Assembly: GCF_018784445.1 (NCBI RefSeq)
Contig: NZ_WQOH01000045.1
Location: forward strand, 1 to 64,000
Source of the DNA: Gemmiger formicilis
GTDB lineage: Bacteria; Bacillota; Clostridia; Oscillospirales; Ruminococcaceae
DNA: 64,000 nt
Direction: 5' to 3'
Under the pieces are notes generated by a model. The model ran no database searches and was not told the DNA's origin. It saw nothing but the letters and a program-made list of their open reading frames with translations. The translations under genes and the position numbers were made by a program. Shown here piece after piece: positions 50,109 through 64,000 of this stretch; within the stretch, counting starts at the first letter, position 1, and each line of letters opens with the position of its first letter.

Positions 50109-51893
50109 ATGATCCCCCAGGAATACATACAGGAAGTCGTGCGGCGCAATGATATTGAAGAGATCATCGGCCAGTATGTGCAGCTGCGCCGCCGCGGGCG
50201 CACCGCCACCGGACTGTGCCCCTTCCATAACGAAAAAACGCCGTCCTTCGTCGTTTACCCGGACACCCAGAGCTTTTACTGCTTCGGCTGCGGCGCAGCG
50301 GGCGACGTCATCAGCTTTGTGCGCAAGTACAATAACCTCGGCTATGTCGAGGCCGTCAAACAGCTGGCCTCCCGCGCCGGAATGCCCCTGCCCGAGGAGG
50401 ACGACCGCGAATCCCGTGCCCGCCAGCGTCTGCTGGAAATCAACCGCTGCGCCGCGCGGTATTTCTACGAGAACCTCAACGCCAAAACGCCGGAGGCCGC
50501 CATGGCCCGCCGCTACTGGAAAGAGAAGCGCGGCCTGTCCGACGCGGCCATCCGCCGCTTCGGCCTGGGCTATGCGCCCGATGATTTCGTCGGCCTGCTG
50601 CACTATTTAAAGCACCTTGGCTTCTCGGAAAGCGAACTCGAAACTTCCGGCCTTGTCAAGCGCAGCGCCAAGGGCAATCTCTACGATATCTTCCGCCACC
50701 GCGTCATGGTACCCATCATCGATGTGCGCGGGGCTATCATCGCCTTTGGCGGCCGCGTGCTGGATGATTCTAAGCCCAAGTACATCAACAGCCCGGAGAC
50801 GATGGTTTACCACAAATCCCGCACGCTGTTTGCGCTGAACGTCGCAAAAAAATCCAAGTCCAAGCGCTACATCCTCTGCGAAGGCTACATGGACGTTATC
50901 TCAATGCACGAGGCCGGGTTCGACACGGCGGTCTGTGCCTGCGGAACGGCCCTGACAGCCGAGCAGGCCAAGCTGCTGAGCGAATACGCCGACGAGGTCG
51001 TATTGAGTTACGACTCCGACGAGGCGGGCCAGAAAGCCACCGAGCGCAGCCTGGGCATCATGGCCAATACGCCGATGAAAGTCAGCGTGTTAAGCTACCA
51101 GGGCGCGAAGGACCCCGACGAGTTCATCAAAAAATATGGCCGTGAGCGGTTTGAAATGCTCTTGAACGGCACGGCCAATCCCACCGAGTTCCAGCTGAAA
51201 AAGGCAAAATCCAAGTACGACCTGCGCAGCGACGATGGGCGGTTGAGCTACATCCGCGAGGCTATCGACATTCTGACCGAACGCGGCGTCAGCCCCACGG
51301 CGCGGGATGTCTACGCCGGGCGGCTGGCCGACGAGACCGGCGTCTCCAAACAGGCCATCGTATCCCAGATGCAGGGCGCGGTGCGCACCGCCGAGCGCCG
51401 CAATTACCGCAAGGAACAGCGCGATTTATCCAAAGAGGGCATTGCCGCTGATATCCGTGTGCCCTACACCAGCGGCGGCGAGTCTGCCCTGGGCGCGGCC
51501 AGTGCGGCCCGGCAGCTGGCCGCGGCCCTGCTGCAAAAGCCGGAGGAAGTGCCCTACGTGCGCAGCCGCCTGGATATGGAGATGGTGCTTGACCCTGAAA
51601 TGAAAACGGTGCTGAACGCCATCTTCCGCTGTGTGGACGAGCAGCTGCCGCTGAACCTGACGACCTTGCAGCAGATGCTGGACGACAAGGCCTTCGGGCA
51701 GATTGCCCTGGCTCAGGCGCAGAACCACGGTACGCCCCTGCAAAGACAGGATATTGATATGTACCTGGACCGTATGCAGACCGCCAAGCCCGCCAGCGAA
51801 AAGGTCAAGCAGATGGACGCTGACCAGTTCGCAAACTTCTTTGCCGATATCGGCAAGCGCAAGGGCGCCCACCAGCCGACGCCCGATGAATAA
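50109..51893 (+). CDS. dnaG: DNA primase
   Basis: The 594-aa primase makes RNA primers for replication. It has the N-terminal zinc-binding domain (CPFHNEKTPSF, then YCFGCGAAGD; about 38–68), the RNA polymerase core with TOPRIM motifs (LCEGYMDVISMHEAG, about 257; YDSDEAGQ about 303) and a C-terminal DnaB-binding helical domain. AAGGAGGT lies 11 nt before ATG50109, just after the repeat. Confidence 0.95.
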   Translation: MIPQEYIQEVVRRNDIEEIIGQYVQLRRRGRTATGLCPFHNEKTPSFVVYPDTQSFYCFGCGAAGDVISFVRKYNNLGYVEAVKQLASRAGMPLPEEDDRESRARQRLLEINRCAARYFYENLNAKTPEAAMARRYWKEKRGLSDAAIRRFGLGYAPDDFVGLLHYLKHLGFSESELETSGLVKRSAKGNLYDIFRHRVMVPIIDVRGAIIAFGGRVLDDSKPKYINSPETMVYHKSRTLFALNVAKKSKSKRYILCEGYMDVISMHEAGFDTAVCACGTALTAEQAKLLSEYADEVVLSYDSDEAGQKATERSLGIMANTPMKVSVLSYQGAKDPDEFIKKYGRERFEMLLNGTANPTEFQLKKAKSKYDLRSDDGRLSYIREAIDILTERGVSPTARDVYAGRLADETGVSKQAIVSQMQGAVRTAERRNYRKEQRDLSKEGIAADIRVPYTSGGESALGAASAARQLAAALLQKPEEVPYVRSRLDMEMVLDPEMKTVLNAIFRCVDEQLPLNLTTLQQMLDDKAFGQIALAQAQNHGTPLQRQDIDMYLDRMQTAKPASEKVKQMDADQFANFFADIGKRKGAHQPTPDE

Positions 51894-51945
51894 CGCCATC
51901 CCACATCGTTGTTGAACAATATAAAACCAAAAGGAGAACCTACTT

Positions 51946-53043
51946 ATGGCAGAAAAGAAAGACCCCATCCGCAATCTGATCGACAGCGGCCGCCGTGCAG
52001 GCAAGCTGACCAGCACCGAAATCAGCGACGCTATGGAAGAAGCCGGCAACGTCCTGGAAGTCGAAGCGATGGAAAAGCTCTATGAGGAGCTGGAAAGCAA
52101 CGGCATTGAGGTCATCGACGACACCCCCGTCGAGGTGGACGACACCGTTGCCGCCCCGGATGACGGCGCCGACGATTACGAGGACGGCCTGACCGCCGAC
52201 GGCATCACCATCGACGACCCCGTCAAAGTTTACTTAAAGGAGATCGGCCGCGTGCCGCTGCTGACCCCCGAGGAAGAAACCGAGCTGGCGCTGAAGATTC
52301 AGGCCGGCGGCCCCGAGGGCGAGAAGGCCAAGCAGCGTTTGAGCGAGGCCAACCTGCGTCTGGTCGTTTCCATCGCCAAGCGCTATGTCGGCCGCGGCAT
52401 GCAGTTCCTGGATCTCATCCAGGAGGGCAACCTGGGTCTGATCAAGGCTGTGGAAAAGTTCGACCACACCAAGGGCTTCAAATTCTCCACCTATGCAACG
52501 TGGTGGATCCGCCAGGCCATTACCCGTGCCATCGCTGACCAGGCCCGCACCATCCGCATCCCGGTCCACATGGTCGAAACTATCAACAAGGTCAAGAAGG
52601 TGTCCAGCCAGCTGCTGCACGAGTGCGGCCACGACCCCAGCGCCGAGGAAATTGCCGAGCGCCTGGATATGCCGGTCGATAAGGTCCGCGAGATCATGCG
52701 CGTAGCTCAGGAGCCGGTCAGCCTGGAAACCCCCATCGGCGAGGAGGAGGACAGCCACCTGGGCGACTTCATCCCCGACGACGACGCCCCGGTCCCCGCC
52801 GAGGCCGCCAGCCAGACCCTGCTGAAAGAGCAGTTGGCCGATGTGCTCAAGACCCTGACCCCGCGTGAGGAAAAGGTCCTGCGCCTGCGCTTCGGCCTGG
52901 AGGATGGCCGCCCCCGCACACTGGAAGAGGTCGGCAAGGAGTTCAACGTCACCCGTGAGCGTATCCGCCAGATCGAGGCCAAGGCCCTGCGCAAGCTGCG
53001 CCACCCCAGCCGCAGCAAAAAACTGCGTGACTTCCTGGATTAA
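51946..53043 (+). CDS. rpoD: Principal RNA polymerase sigma factor (SigA/RpoD)
   Basis: The 365-aa sigma-70 protein has a short region 1.1 (1–60), regions 1.2–2 ([60 protein letters not shown]), region 3 and region 4 ([30 protein letters not shown]). It directs most transcription and recognises the TTGACA/TATAAT promoters seen here. AAAGGAGAA precedes ATG51946. It follows dnaG by 52 nt. Confidence 0.96.
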   Translation: MAEKKDPIRNLIDSGRRAGKLTSTEISDAMEEAGNVLEVEAMEKLYEELESNGIEVIDDTPVEVDDTVAAPDDGADDYEDGLTADGITIDDPVKVYLKEIGRVPLLTPEEETELALKIQAGGPEGEKAKQRLSEANLRLVVSIAKRYVGRGMQFLDLIQEGNLGLIKAVEKFDHTKGFKFSTYATWWIRQAITRAIADQARTIRIPVHMVETINKVKKVSSQLLHECGHDPSAEEIAERLDMPVDKVREIMRVAQEPVSLETPIGEEEDSHLGDFIPDDDAPVPAEAASQTLLKEQLADVLKTLTPREEKVLRLRFGLEDGRPRTLEEVGKEFNVTRERIRQIEAKALRKLRHPSRSKKLRDFLD

Positions 53044-53046
53044 GCC

Positions 53047-53067
53047 CCAAATTGCGGTATTTGGGCC
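53047..53067 (+). terminator. Weak hairpin after rpoD
   Basis: CCCAAAT/ATTTGGG lies 3 nt after the rpoD stop but has no T run, so it may only pause or protect the mRNA end. Confidence 0.35.
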
Positions 53068-53228
53068 TGAATGTGGTTATTCATACATCAAAAACGACGT
53101 TTCATCCGAAAAGAGTGGCAAACTCCACCCTGATGATGTAGAATCATGACAGAAAGTTCTTCAAGGAAAGGCTGCAGGCAGCACCCCCAACAAGGCGCTG
53201 CCCGCTGAAAATCAAGGAGGAAAATAGT

Positions 53229-54695
53229 ATGATTTGTGTACATTGCGGACGCGATATCCCCAACGGAACGAAGTTCTGCCCCTTCTGCGGCCAGCCGGTC
53301 GCCGCTGACCAGCCCGCCGGTCAGCCTGCGTTCAACATCCAGCCCGGCGCAAGCGTGCGGCCGCCGCAGCAGCCCCCGGTCATGGGCGCACAGCAGCCCA
53401 TGGGCGGCCAGTCCGCAGCGGCCACCGCAACGGTGACGCCCAAAGCACCCATCGACCCCAAGAAGCTGGCTGTGCCGGTCGCTGTGGCGGCTGTCGTGGT
53501 TGTGGGCGGTGTGCTGATTGCCACCCATAAGCCCACCGTCAACCTGAACAAGTACATCACCCTGTCTGCCGAGGGCTACAACTCCATCGGCACGCTGGAT
53601 GTCGAGTTCGACACCGACAAGCTGGAAAAGGATTACGGCAAAAAGATTGCCAAGAACTTCCAGAAGGCGATGAAGAACCACGAGGAGGACACCTACGGCC
53701 TCAGCAACCTGGCCGGCTCCCTGTATGAGGGCGGCGAGACGAGCCTGTTTGTCACCTACTGCGCCGACGGCAGCGCCGACAAGACCCGCAACCTGAGCAA
53801 CGGCGATGTTGTCACCTACACTTGGGACGGTGTCAACGAGCAGACCAAGAAGGAAGCCGAGGAGCTGTTCGGCGTCAAGATCAAGTGCAGCGACGTGACC
53901 TACAAGGTCTCCGGCCTGACTGCTGTGAATACCTTTGATGCTTTCGACGGCGTCGAGGTCGAGTTCGACGGCATCTCCCCGGACGGCAGCGCCACGGTCA
54001 ACACCCTGCCCACCGCCGAGGCCGCCAAGAGCTTGTACTATACACTGGACGAGCAGTATAACCTCGCCAACGGCGACACCGTCACCGTGACCGTACACAG
54101 CAACCGCGATGATTTCAGCGACTGCATCGAGAAGTACGGCGCTATCCCCGCCGCCACTGAAAAGACCTACACGGTGGAAGGACTGAAGGAATACATCACG
54201 AGCACGGACGGACTGACCGACTCCGTGTTGGTTAGCTTGCAGAACCAGGCCGAGGATGTGTTGAATGCATACATTGCCAAGTCTTGGGACAGCGAGTGCG
54301 TCACCCTCAAGGGGATGAGCTACTTGGGCTACTACATCCTGACCCCGAAAAACAAGGATAACTACGGTGTTTATCAGGATGTTATCATCCTGCCTTATCA
54401 GGTGACCTCGCATAACCACTTTGAGGATGATAAAGGCCAGGTTTATGATGCAGATGTTTCGTACTACTGGTACATCGCTTTCAGGAACGTCAGCAAAGAT
54501 GCCGACGGCAACATCGCCGGTGGTCTGGATGACTACTATACAGCGAATGCGAGCTTCGATGTTAAAACCGGCCTCGATGATGGCTGGTGGGAGAAGTACT
54601 GGAGTTACGATGGCTACCAAACCCTGGACGAGCTGTACAGCAATGCTGTCACCCGTAATGTCGAGGACTACAACCATCAGGACAATGTCGGCTGA
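53229..54695 (+). CDS. Zinc-ribbon membrane protein with large outer domain
   Basis: The 488-aa protein has an N-terminal zinc ribbon (CVHCGRDIPNGTKFCPFCGQ, four Cys), a Pro/Gln/Ala-rich linker to about residue 78, one membrane helix (about 80–98) and an extracytoplasmic domain of about 390 residues rich in Tyr, Asp and Thr. The topology resembles TcaA/YvbJ-type proteins, but the outer domain matches nothing I recognise. It may sense or stabilise the envelope. AAGGAGGAAA precedes ATG53229, and a terminator follows. Confidence 0.75.
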   Translation: MICVHCGRDIPNGTKFCPFCGQPVAADQPAGQPAFNIQPGASVRPPQQPPVMGAQQPMGGQSAAATATVTPKAPIDPKKLAVPVAVAAVVVVGGVLIATHKPTVNLNKYITLSAEGYNSIGTLDVEFDTDKLEKDYGKKIAKNFQKAMKNHEEDTYGLSNLAGSLYEGGETSLFVTYCADGSADKTRNLSNGDVVTYTWDGVNEQTKKEAEELFGVKIKCSDVTYKVSGLTAVNTFDAFDGVEVEFDGISPDGSATVNTLPTAEAAKSLYYTLDEQYNLANGDTVTVTVHSNRDDFSDCIEKYGAIPAATEKTYTVEGLKEYITSTDGLTDSVLVSLQNQAEDVLNAYIAKSWDSECVTLKGMSYLGYYILTPKNKDNYGVYQDVIILPYQVTSHNHFEDDKGQVYDADVSYYWYIAFRNVSKDADGNIAGGLDDYYTANASFDVKTGLDDGWWEKYWSYDGYQTLDELYSNAVTRNVEDYNHQDNVG

Positions 54696-54721
54696 TAACG
54701 GCCTGACACCAATCTGAAACT

Positions 54722-54753
54722 AACAGCCCCGCCTGCCCGGCGGGGCTGTTTTG
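54722..54753 (+). terminator. Terminator of the zinc-ribbon gene
   Basis: The stem AACAGCCCCGC/GCGGGGCTGTT ends in TT and a short pyrimidine tract, 26 nt after the stop codon. Confidence 0.85.
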
Positions 54754-54840
54754 CTGCCATGGGGTTGCATTTTGTGCTTGTATGTGATACACTTGCTCAC
54801 GTGCAAAAAAACTATAATGCGGAGGGAAATAGGAAAAATC

Positions 54841-56220
54841 ATGAAAGAAAAAAACAGAAGCAGCTTCTCCGGTAAACTCGGCTTTGTGCTGTCGGCGGCC
54901 GGGGCATCGGTGGGGCTGGGCAATATCTGGCGGTTCCCGTACCTGGCGGCTAAATACGGCGGCGGTATTTTCCTGCTGATTTATATTGTGCTGGCGCTCA
55001 CCTTCGGCTACACGATGATTATGGCTGAGACCGCCCTGGGCCGCATGACCCACAAAAGCCCGGTCAGCGCCTACGGCAGCTTTGCCAAGCCGGGCAAGAA
55101 AAACGGCTTTCTCGGCTTTGGCGGCTGGATCAACGCCATTATCCCGGTCTTGATCGTGCCGTACTACTCGGTCATCGGCGGCTGGGTCATCAAGTATCTG
55201 TTTGAGTATCTGCGCGGCAACGCCCAGGGCCTTGCACAGGATGACTATTTCAGCGCCTTCATTGCGGACGGAGCCTCGGCGGAGATTTGCTTTCTGCTGT
55301 TTGCGCTCTTCACGCTGGGCATCATCTTTGCAGGCGTACGCAACGGCGTCGAGCGCGTCTCCAGGATCATGATGCCGGTGCTGGTGGTGCTGTCGGTCAT
55401 TATCGCGGTCTACTCGATCACGAGGCCCGGCGCGCTGGCGGGCGTGGCCTACTTCCTGGTGCCCAACCCGGACAACTTCTCCTGGATGACCGTGGTCACG
55501 GCCATGGGCCAGATGTTCTACTCGCTGTCCATCGCTATGGGCATTTTGGTCACGTTCGGTTCTTACATGAAAAAGGACGTCTCGATCGAGGAATCCACCG
55601 AACACGTTGAAATTTTTGACACGATCATCGCCATCATGGCGGGCCTTATGATCATCCCGGCGGTGTTTGCTTTCTCCGGCGGCGACCCGGACACCTTACA
55701 GGCAGGCCCGGCGTTAATGTTCATTACCATCCCCAAGGTGTTTGCCAGCATGGGGCTGGGCACAGTCGTCGGTGTGCTGTTCTTCCTGCTCGTACTGTTC
55801 GCGGCGGTCACAAGCTCGATTGCTCTGACCGAGAGCGCTGTCTCGACCTTTGAGGATGAGCTGGGCTGGGGCCGCAAAAAATCCACGGTGCTTGTCGGCG
55901 TCATCATGGTGGCGCTGGGTACGCTGTCCAGCCTGGGCTATGGCCCACTGGCGGGCGTGACCATCATCGGAATGCAGTTCCTTGACTTCTTCGACTTCCT
56001 GACCAACTCGGTCATGATGCCGATCGCGGCCATTGCTACCTGCCTGCTTGTCTCTCGCGTCATTGGCGTGGAGAAAATCGAGCAGGAGGTCGAGACGGAC
56101 GGTCAGCCCTTCCGCCGCAAGAGGATTTTTGCCTTCATGATCCGCTGGCTCTGCCCAATTTTTGCCGCCATCATCCTGGCCAGCTCGGTAGCCAACGCGT
56201 TTGGAATCATTAAGATGTGA
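54841..56220 (+). CDS. Sodium-dependent transporter, NSS (SNF) family
   Basis: The 459-aa LeuT-fold symporter has about eleven to twelve helices and the signature LSAAGASVGLGNIWRFPYLAAKYGGG (residues about 16–41) that forms the sodium and substrate site in helix 1. Substrates of bacterial members are amino acids such as Trp, Tyr or Leu; the specific one is not readable here. ATG54841 is used because it begins the homologous cytoplasmic start; AGGA and GGAGGG lie upstream. A TATAAT box at 54813–54818 lacks a clear -35. Confidence 0.92.
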   Translation: MKEKNRSSFSGKLGFVLSAAGASVGLGNIWRFPYLAAKYGGGIFLLIYIVLALTFGYTMIMAETALGRMTHKSPVSAYGSFAKPGKKNGFLGFGGWINAIIPVLIVPYYSVIGGWVIKYLFEYLRGNAQGLAQDDYFSAFIADGASAEICFLLFALFTLGIIFAGVRNGVERVSRIMMPVLVVLSVIIAVYSITRPGALAGVAYFLVPNPDNFSWMTVVTAMGQMFYSLSIAMGILVTFGSYMKKDVSIEESTEHVEIFDTIIAIMAGLMIIPAVFAFSGGDPDTLQAGPALMFITIPKVFASMGLGTVVGVLFFLLVLFAAVTSSIALTESAVSTFEDELGWGRKKSTVLVGVIMVALGTLSSLGYGPLAGVTIIGMQFLDFFDFLTNSVMMPIAAIATCLLVSRVIGVEKIEQEVETDGQPFRRKRIFAFMIRWLCPIFAAIILASSVANAFGIIKM

Positions 56221-56225
56221 CAACA

Positions 56226-56258
56226 AAAAAAGCCTTCCCCCACAGGGGAAGGCTTTTC
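56226..56258. terminator. Terminator built from a family B palindrome
   Basis: AAAAGCCTTCCCC/GGGGAAGGCTTTT with flanking A and T runs serves the NSS gene and probably the converging YczE-type gene. Sequence matches family B ends. Confidence 0.85.
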
Positions 56259-56262
56259 TTGT

Positions 56263-56291
56263 TGTAGGGGTCGGCGTCCTCGACGGCCCGG
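56263..56291. repeat. Family A half-element
   Basis: TTGTAGGGGTCGGCGTCCTC with GACGGCCCG is a single degenerate unit right beside the family B terminator. Confidence 0.5.
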
Positions 56292-56309
56292 GAACGTTTC
56301 CGCAGCCGC

Positions 56310-56948
56310 TTACTTTTTTGCCGGGCTGTACCGCAAAACTTTCTCCGAGAAATTTTTGCTGAAAAACTGCACGAACGGTCCCAGCCCAAACGCACAGATC
56401 AGTGTGCCCAGACCAATTAGACCGCCCGACACAAATGTGATGACCGCGCACAGCGCGTCGGTGAAAACACGGCAGCCGAAGTAGGGAACAGGGAGGCGGT
56501 CGGCCATCATCAGCGAGAGCGCGTCATAGGGCGCAACACCTAAATCGGCCGTCTGGTACAGCGAACACCCAAACGCCACCACCAGCACACCCACGGCCAC
56601 CCAAACCAGCTGTACAGGGAGTGTGTCCGCCGTGCCAAACACCCGGACAAGCGCGTCGTTCGTGAATGTCACAATAAACCCGATGCAAAAGCTGTTGATG
56701 ATGGTGCCCAGCCCGATGTACCGCCGCCCCCAAATCAGCTGCGGTATAAATAGGAACAGGTTCATGAGCACATTCTCGATGCTGAACGGCAGGCCGACCA
56801 ACTCCGCCAGCCGCAGGTTCAGCGCACTGATGGAGTCGTTCCCCAGGTGCGAAAACTTGAACACCGCAATGCCGATGCCGATAATGACCACGCCTGCAAT
56901 CATACCCAGGATGCGGCGCAGGCTGATTTTCTGACCGAGAATATTCAT
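56310..56948 (-). CDS. YczE/YyaS/YitT-family membrane protein
   Basis: The 212-aa integral membrane protein has about five helices and the family sequence RRILGMIAGVVIIGIGIAVF, NDSISALNLRLAE and TADLGVAPYDALSLMMADRL (the internal repeat of N/PxD loops). Function is unknown in most species; a YczE role in surfactin modification in Bacillus has been reported. ATG56948 begins homology; a moderate GGAAG site lies upstream. It converges with the NSS gene. Confidence 0.8.
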   Translation of the reverse strand: MNILGQKISLRRILGMIAGVVIIGIGIAVFKFSHLGNDSISALNLRLAELVGLPFSIENVLMNLFLFIPQLIWGRRYIGLGTIINSFCIGFIVTFTNDALVRVFGTADTLPVQLVWVAVGVLVVAFGCSLYQTADLGVAPYDALSLMMADRLPVPYFGCRVFTDALCAVITFVSGGLIGLGTLICAFGLGPFVQFFSKNFSEKVLRYSPAKK

Positions 56949-56983
56949 ATGCAAAACTTCCTTTTCTGTATCGCCTGACTTGA

Positions 56984-57006
56984 AGCCTCCCCTCAAGGGG
57001 AGCCTT
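56984..57006. repeat. Short family B palindrome
   Basis: GAAGCCTCCCCTCAAGGGGA with GCC lies upstream of the YczE-type gene, in its leader. Confidence 0.55.
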
Positions 57007-57024
57007 ATGGAGTTATTTATAATA

Positions 57025-57054
57025 ACTATCCCGTAAAATGCACCCCTTTGTCAA
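57025..57054 (-). promoter_or_regulatory. Candidate promoter of the YczE-type gene
   Basis: On the minus strand TTGACA (57049–57054) and GATAGT (57025–57030) are 18 nt apart. Confidence 0.5.
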
Positions 57055-57434
57055 GGGTAAACCTGTTTAAAATATCACACCTAACCTTGTGAAAACTGCC
57101 GAAACGGGCAGGTGTAACCGCTACGCCGGATTTGTCAAGTGCGGGGAAACGGTGCAAAATCAGCAAATTGCTGAAATTTTGTTACACTGGCCCGGGCGTT
57201 CGACGCAAAGAAAAAACTTCATAAAAAAGCCGAAAAAACCTTGACAGCAAGCCTTTTACCCTGTATACTAATACAGTATCACAAAAATGGAATAGAGCGC
57301 CCTAAAGGGATTTTGCGAAATCTGCAAAATCGAAAAGTTTGTGAAAAACGACGAATATGCCGCATTTTCACAGTATGCTTTCGGGTCGCTTTCGCCAACT
57401 TTGTCAATCTATGGAATAGGAGTGGTCGCGTTTT
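57055..57434. other. rpoB upstream region
   Basis: Between the YczE promoter and rpoB no gene was seen. Besides the main rpoB promoter at 57241, a weaker TTGTCA–N17–CAAAAT (57132–57160) may be a second start. A GCAAATTGC dyad (57172–57180) is present. The transcript leader of about 160 nt is AT-rich and unlike the genes around it. No rplJ–rplL genes precede rpoB. Confidence 0.55.
57241..57269 (+). promoter_or_regulatory. Main promoter of rpoBC
   Basis: Perfect -35 TTGACA (57241–57246), 17-nt spacer, -10 TATACT (57264–57269). Confidence 0.9.
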
Positions 57435-61259
<3,825 letters not shown>

Positions 61260-61305
61260 TTGAGAGTGTATCGTGTGTCATATTGAATTTGAGAGGGTTC
61301 GCTGA

Positions 61306-64000
<2,695 letters not shown>

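Overview
The window is a high-GC stretch of the core chromosome of a low-redundancy Firmicute. Gene content and order (nusA–infB cluster, dnaG–rpoD, rpoBC, dimeric glycyl-tRNA synthetase, Gram-positive topoisomerase IV), TTGACA/TATAAT promoters, strong GGAGG ribosome binding sites and many short GC-rich palindromic repeats suggest a Ruminococcaceae/Oscillospiraceae gut clostridium of the Faecalibacterium–Subdoligranulum–Gemmiger type. The genus is an inference. Apart from one broken germination/sporulation-type gene, no spore gene was seen.

Layout. 1–300: 23S–5S spacer, 5S rRNA and a terminator. 300–7,000: accessory-looking genes: a membrane-anchored alpha/beta hydrolase, a serine recombinase with a small upstream ORF that abuts a truncated SleC/SpoIID-type gene, an orphan ATPase, an ECF sigma/anti-sigma pair and class II aldolase fba. 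7,400–16,300: rlmB, then a 1,196-aa protein that looks like a P-type ATPase without its catalytic motifs, a transposase remnant, an ArsP_2-type permease, an aldose epimerase and a DUF6311-type membrane protein. 16,300–22,200: glyS (opposite strand), murC, an M29 aminopeptidase and a membrane acyltransferase. 22,200–33,500: the translation/RNA cluster rimP–nusA–ylxR–ylxQ–infB–rbfA–nrnA–truB–ribF–rpsO–pnp, interrupted by repeats. 33,500–38,900: a repeat-bounded gap with a tiny membrane protein, ackA, tmcAL, an orphan GltD-like flavoprotein and a LysR regulator. 39,000–43,200: a CPBP protease–tadA–SDR–pentapeptide-repeat operon ending in a broken GNAT gene, then a GH25 lysozyme. 43,300–53,100: parE–parC, rpmE, a YigZ-family gene, dgt, dnaG and rpoD. 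53,200–57,000: a zinc-ribbon membrane protein, an NSS transporter and a YczE-type protein. 57,200–64,000: rpoB and the first two thirds of rpoC, cut by the window end.

Most genes lie on the plus strand. Exceptions are the sigma/anti-sigma pair, fba, glyS, ackA, the LysR gene, the YczE gene and two minor loci. Three dispersed palindrome families and one AT-rich MITE-like element sit almost only between genes. Several act as, or lie next to, terminators.

The most unusual items are the P-type ATPase-like pseudoenzyme with a 630-residue disordered front half (8290–11880), the recombinase/gene-truncation junction near 2.86–2.90 kb, the palindrome families, a cluster of DnaA-box-like sequences between fba and rlmB, and an orphan strong terminator near 39.0 kb that hints at a small RNA. 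No CRISPR array, tRNA gene or intact prophage was found.
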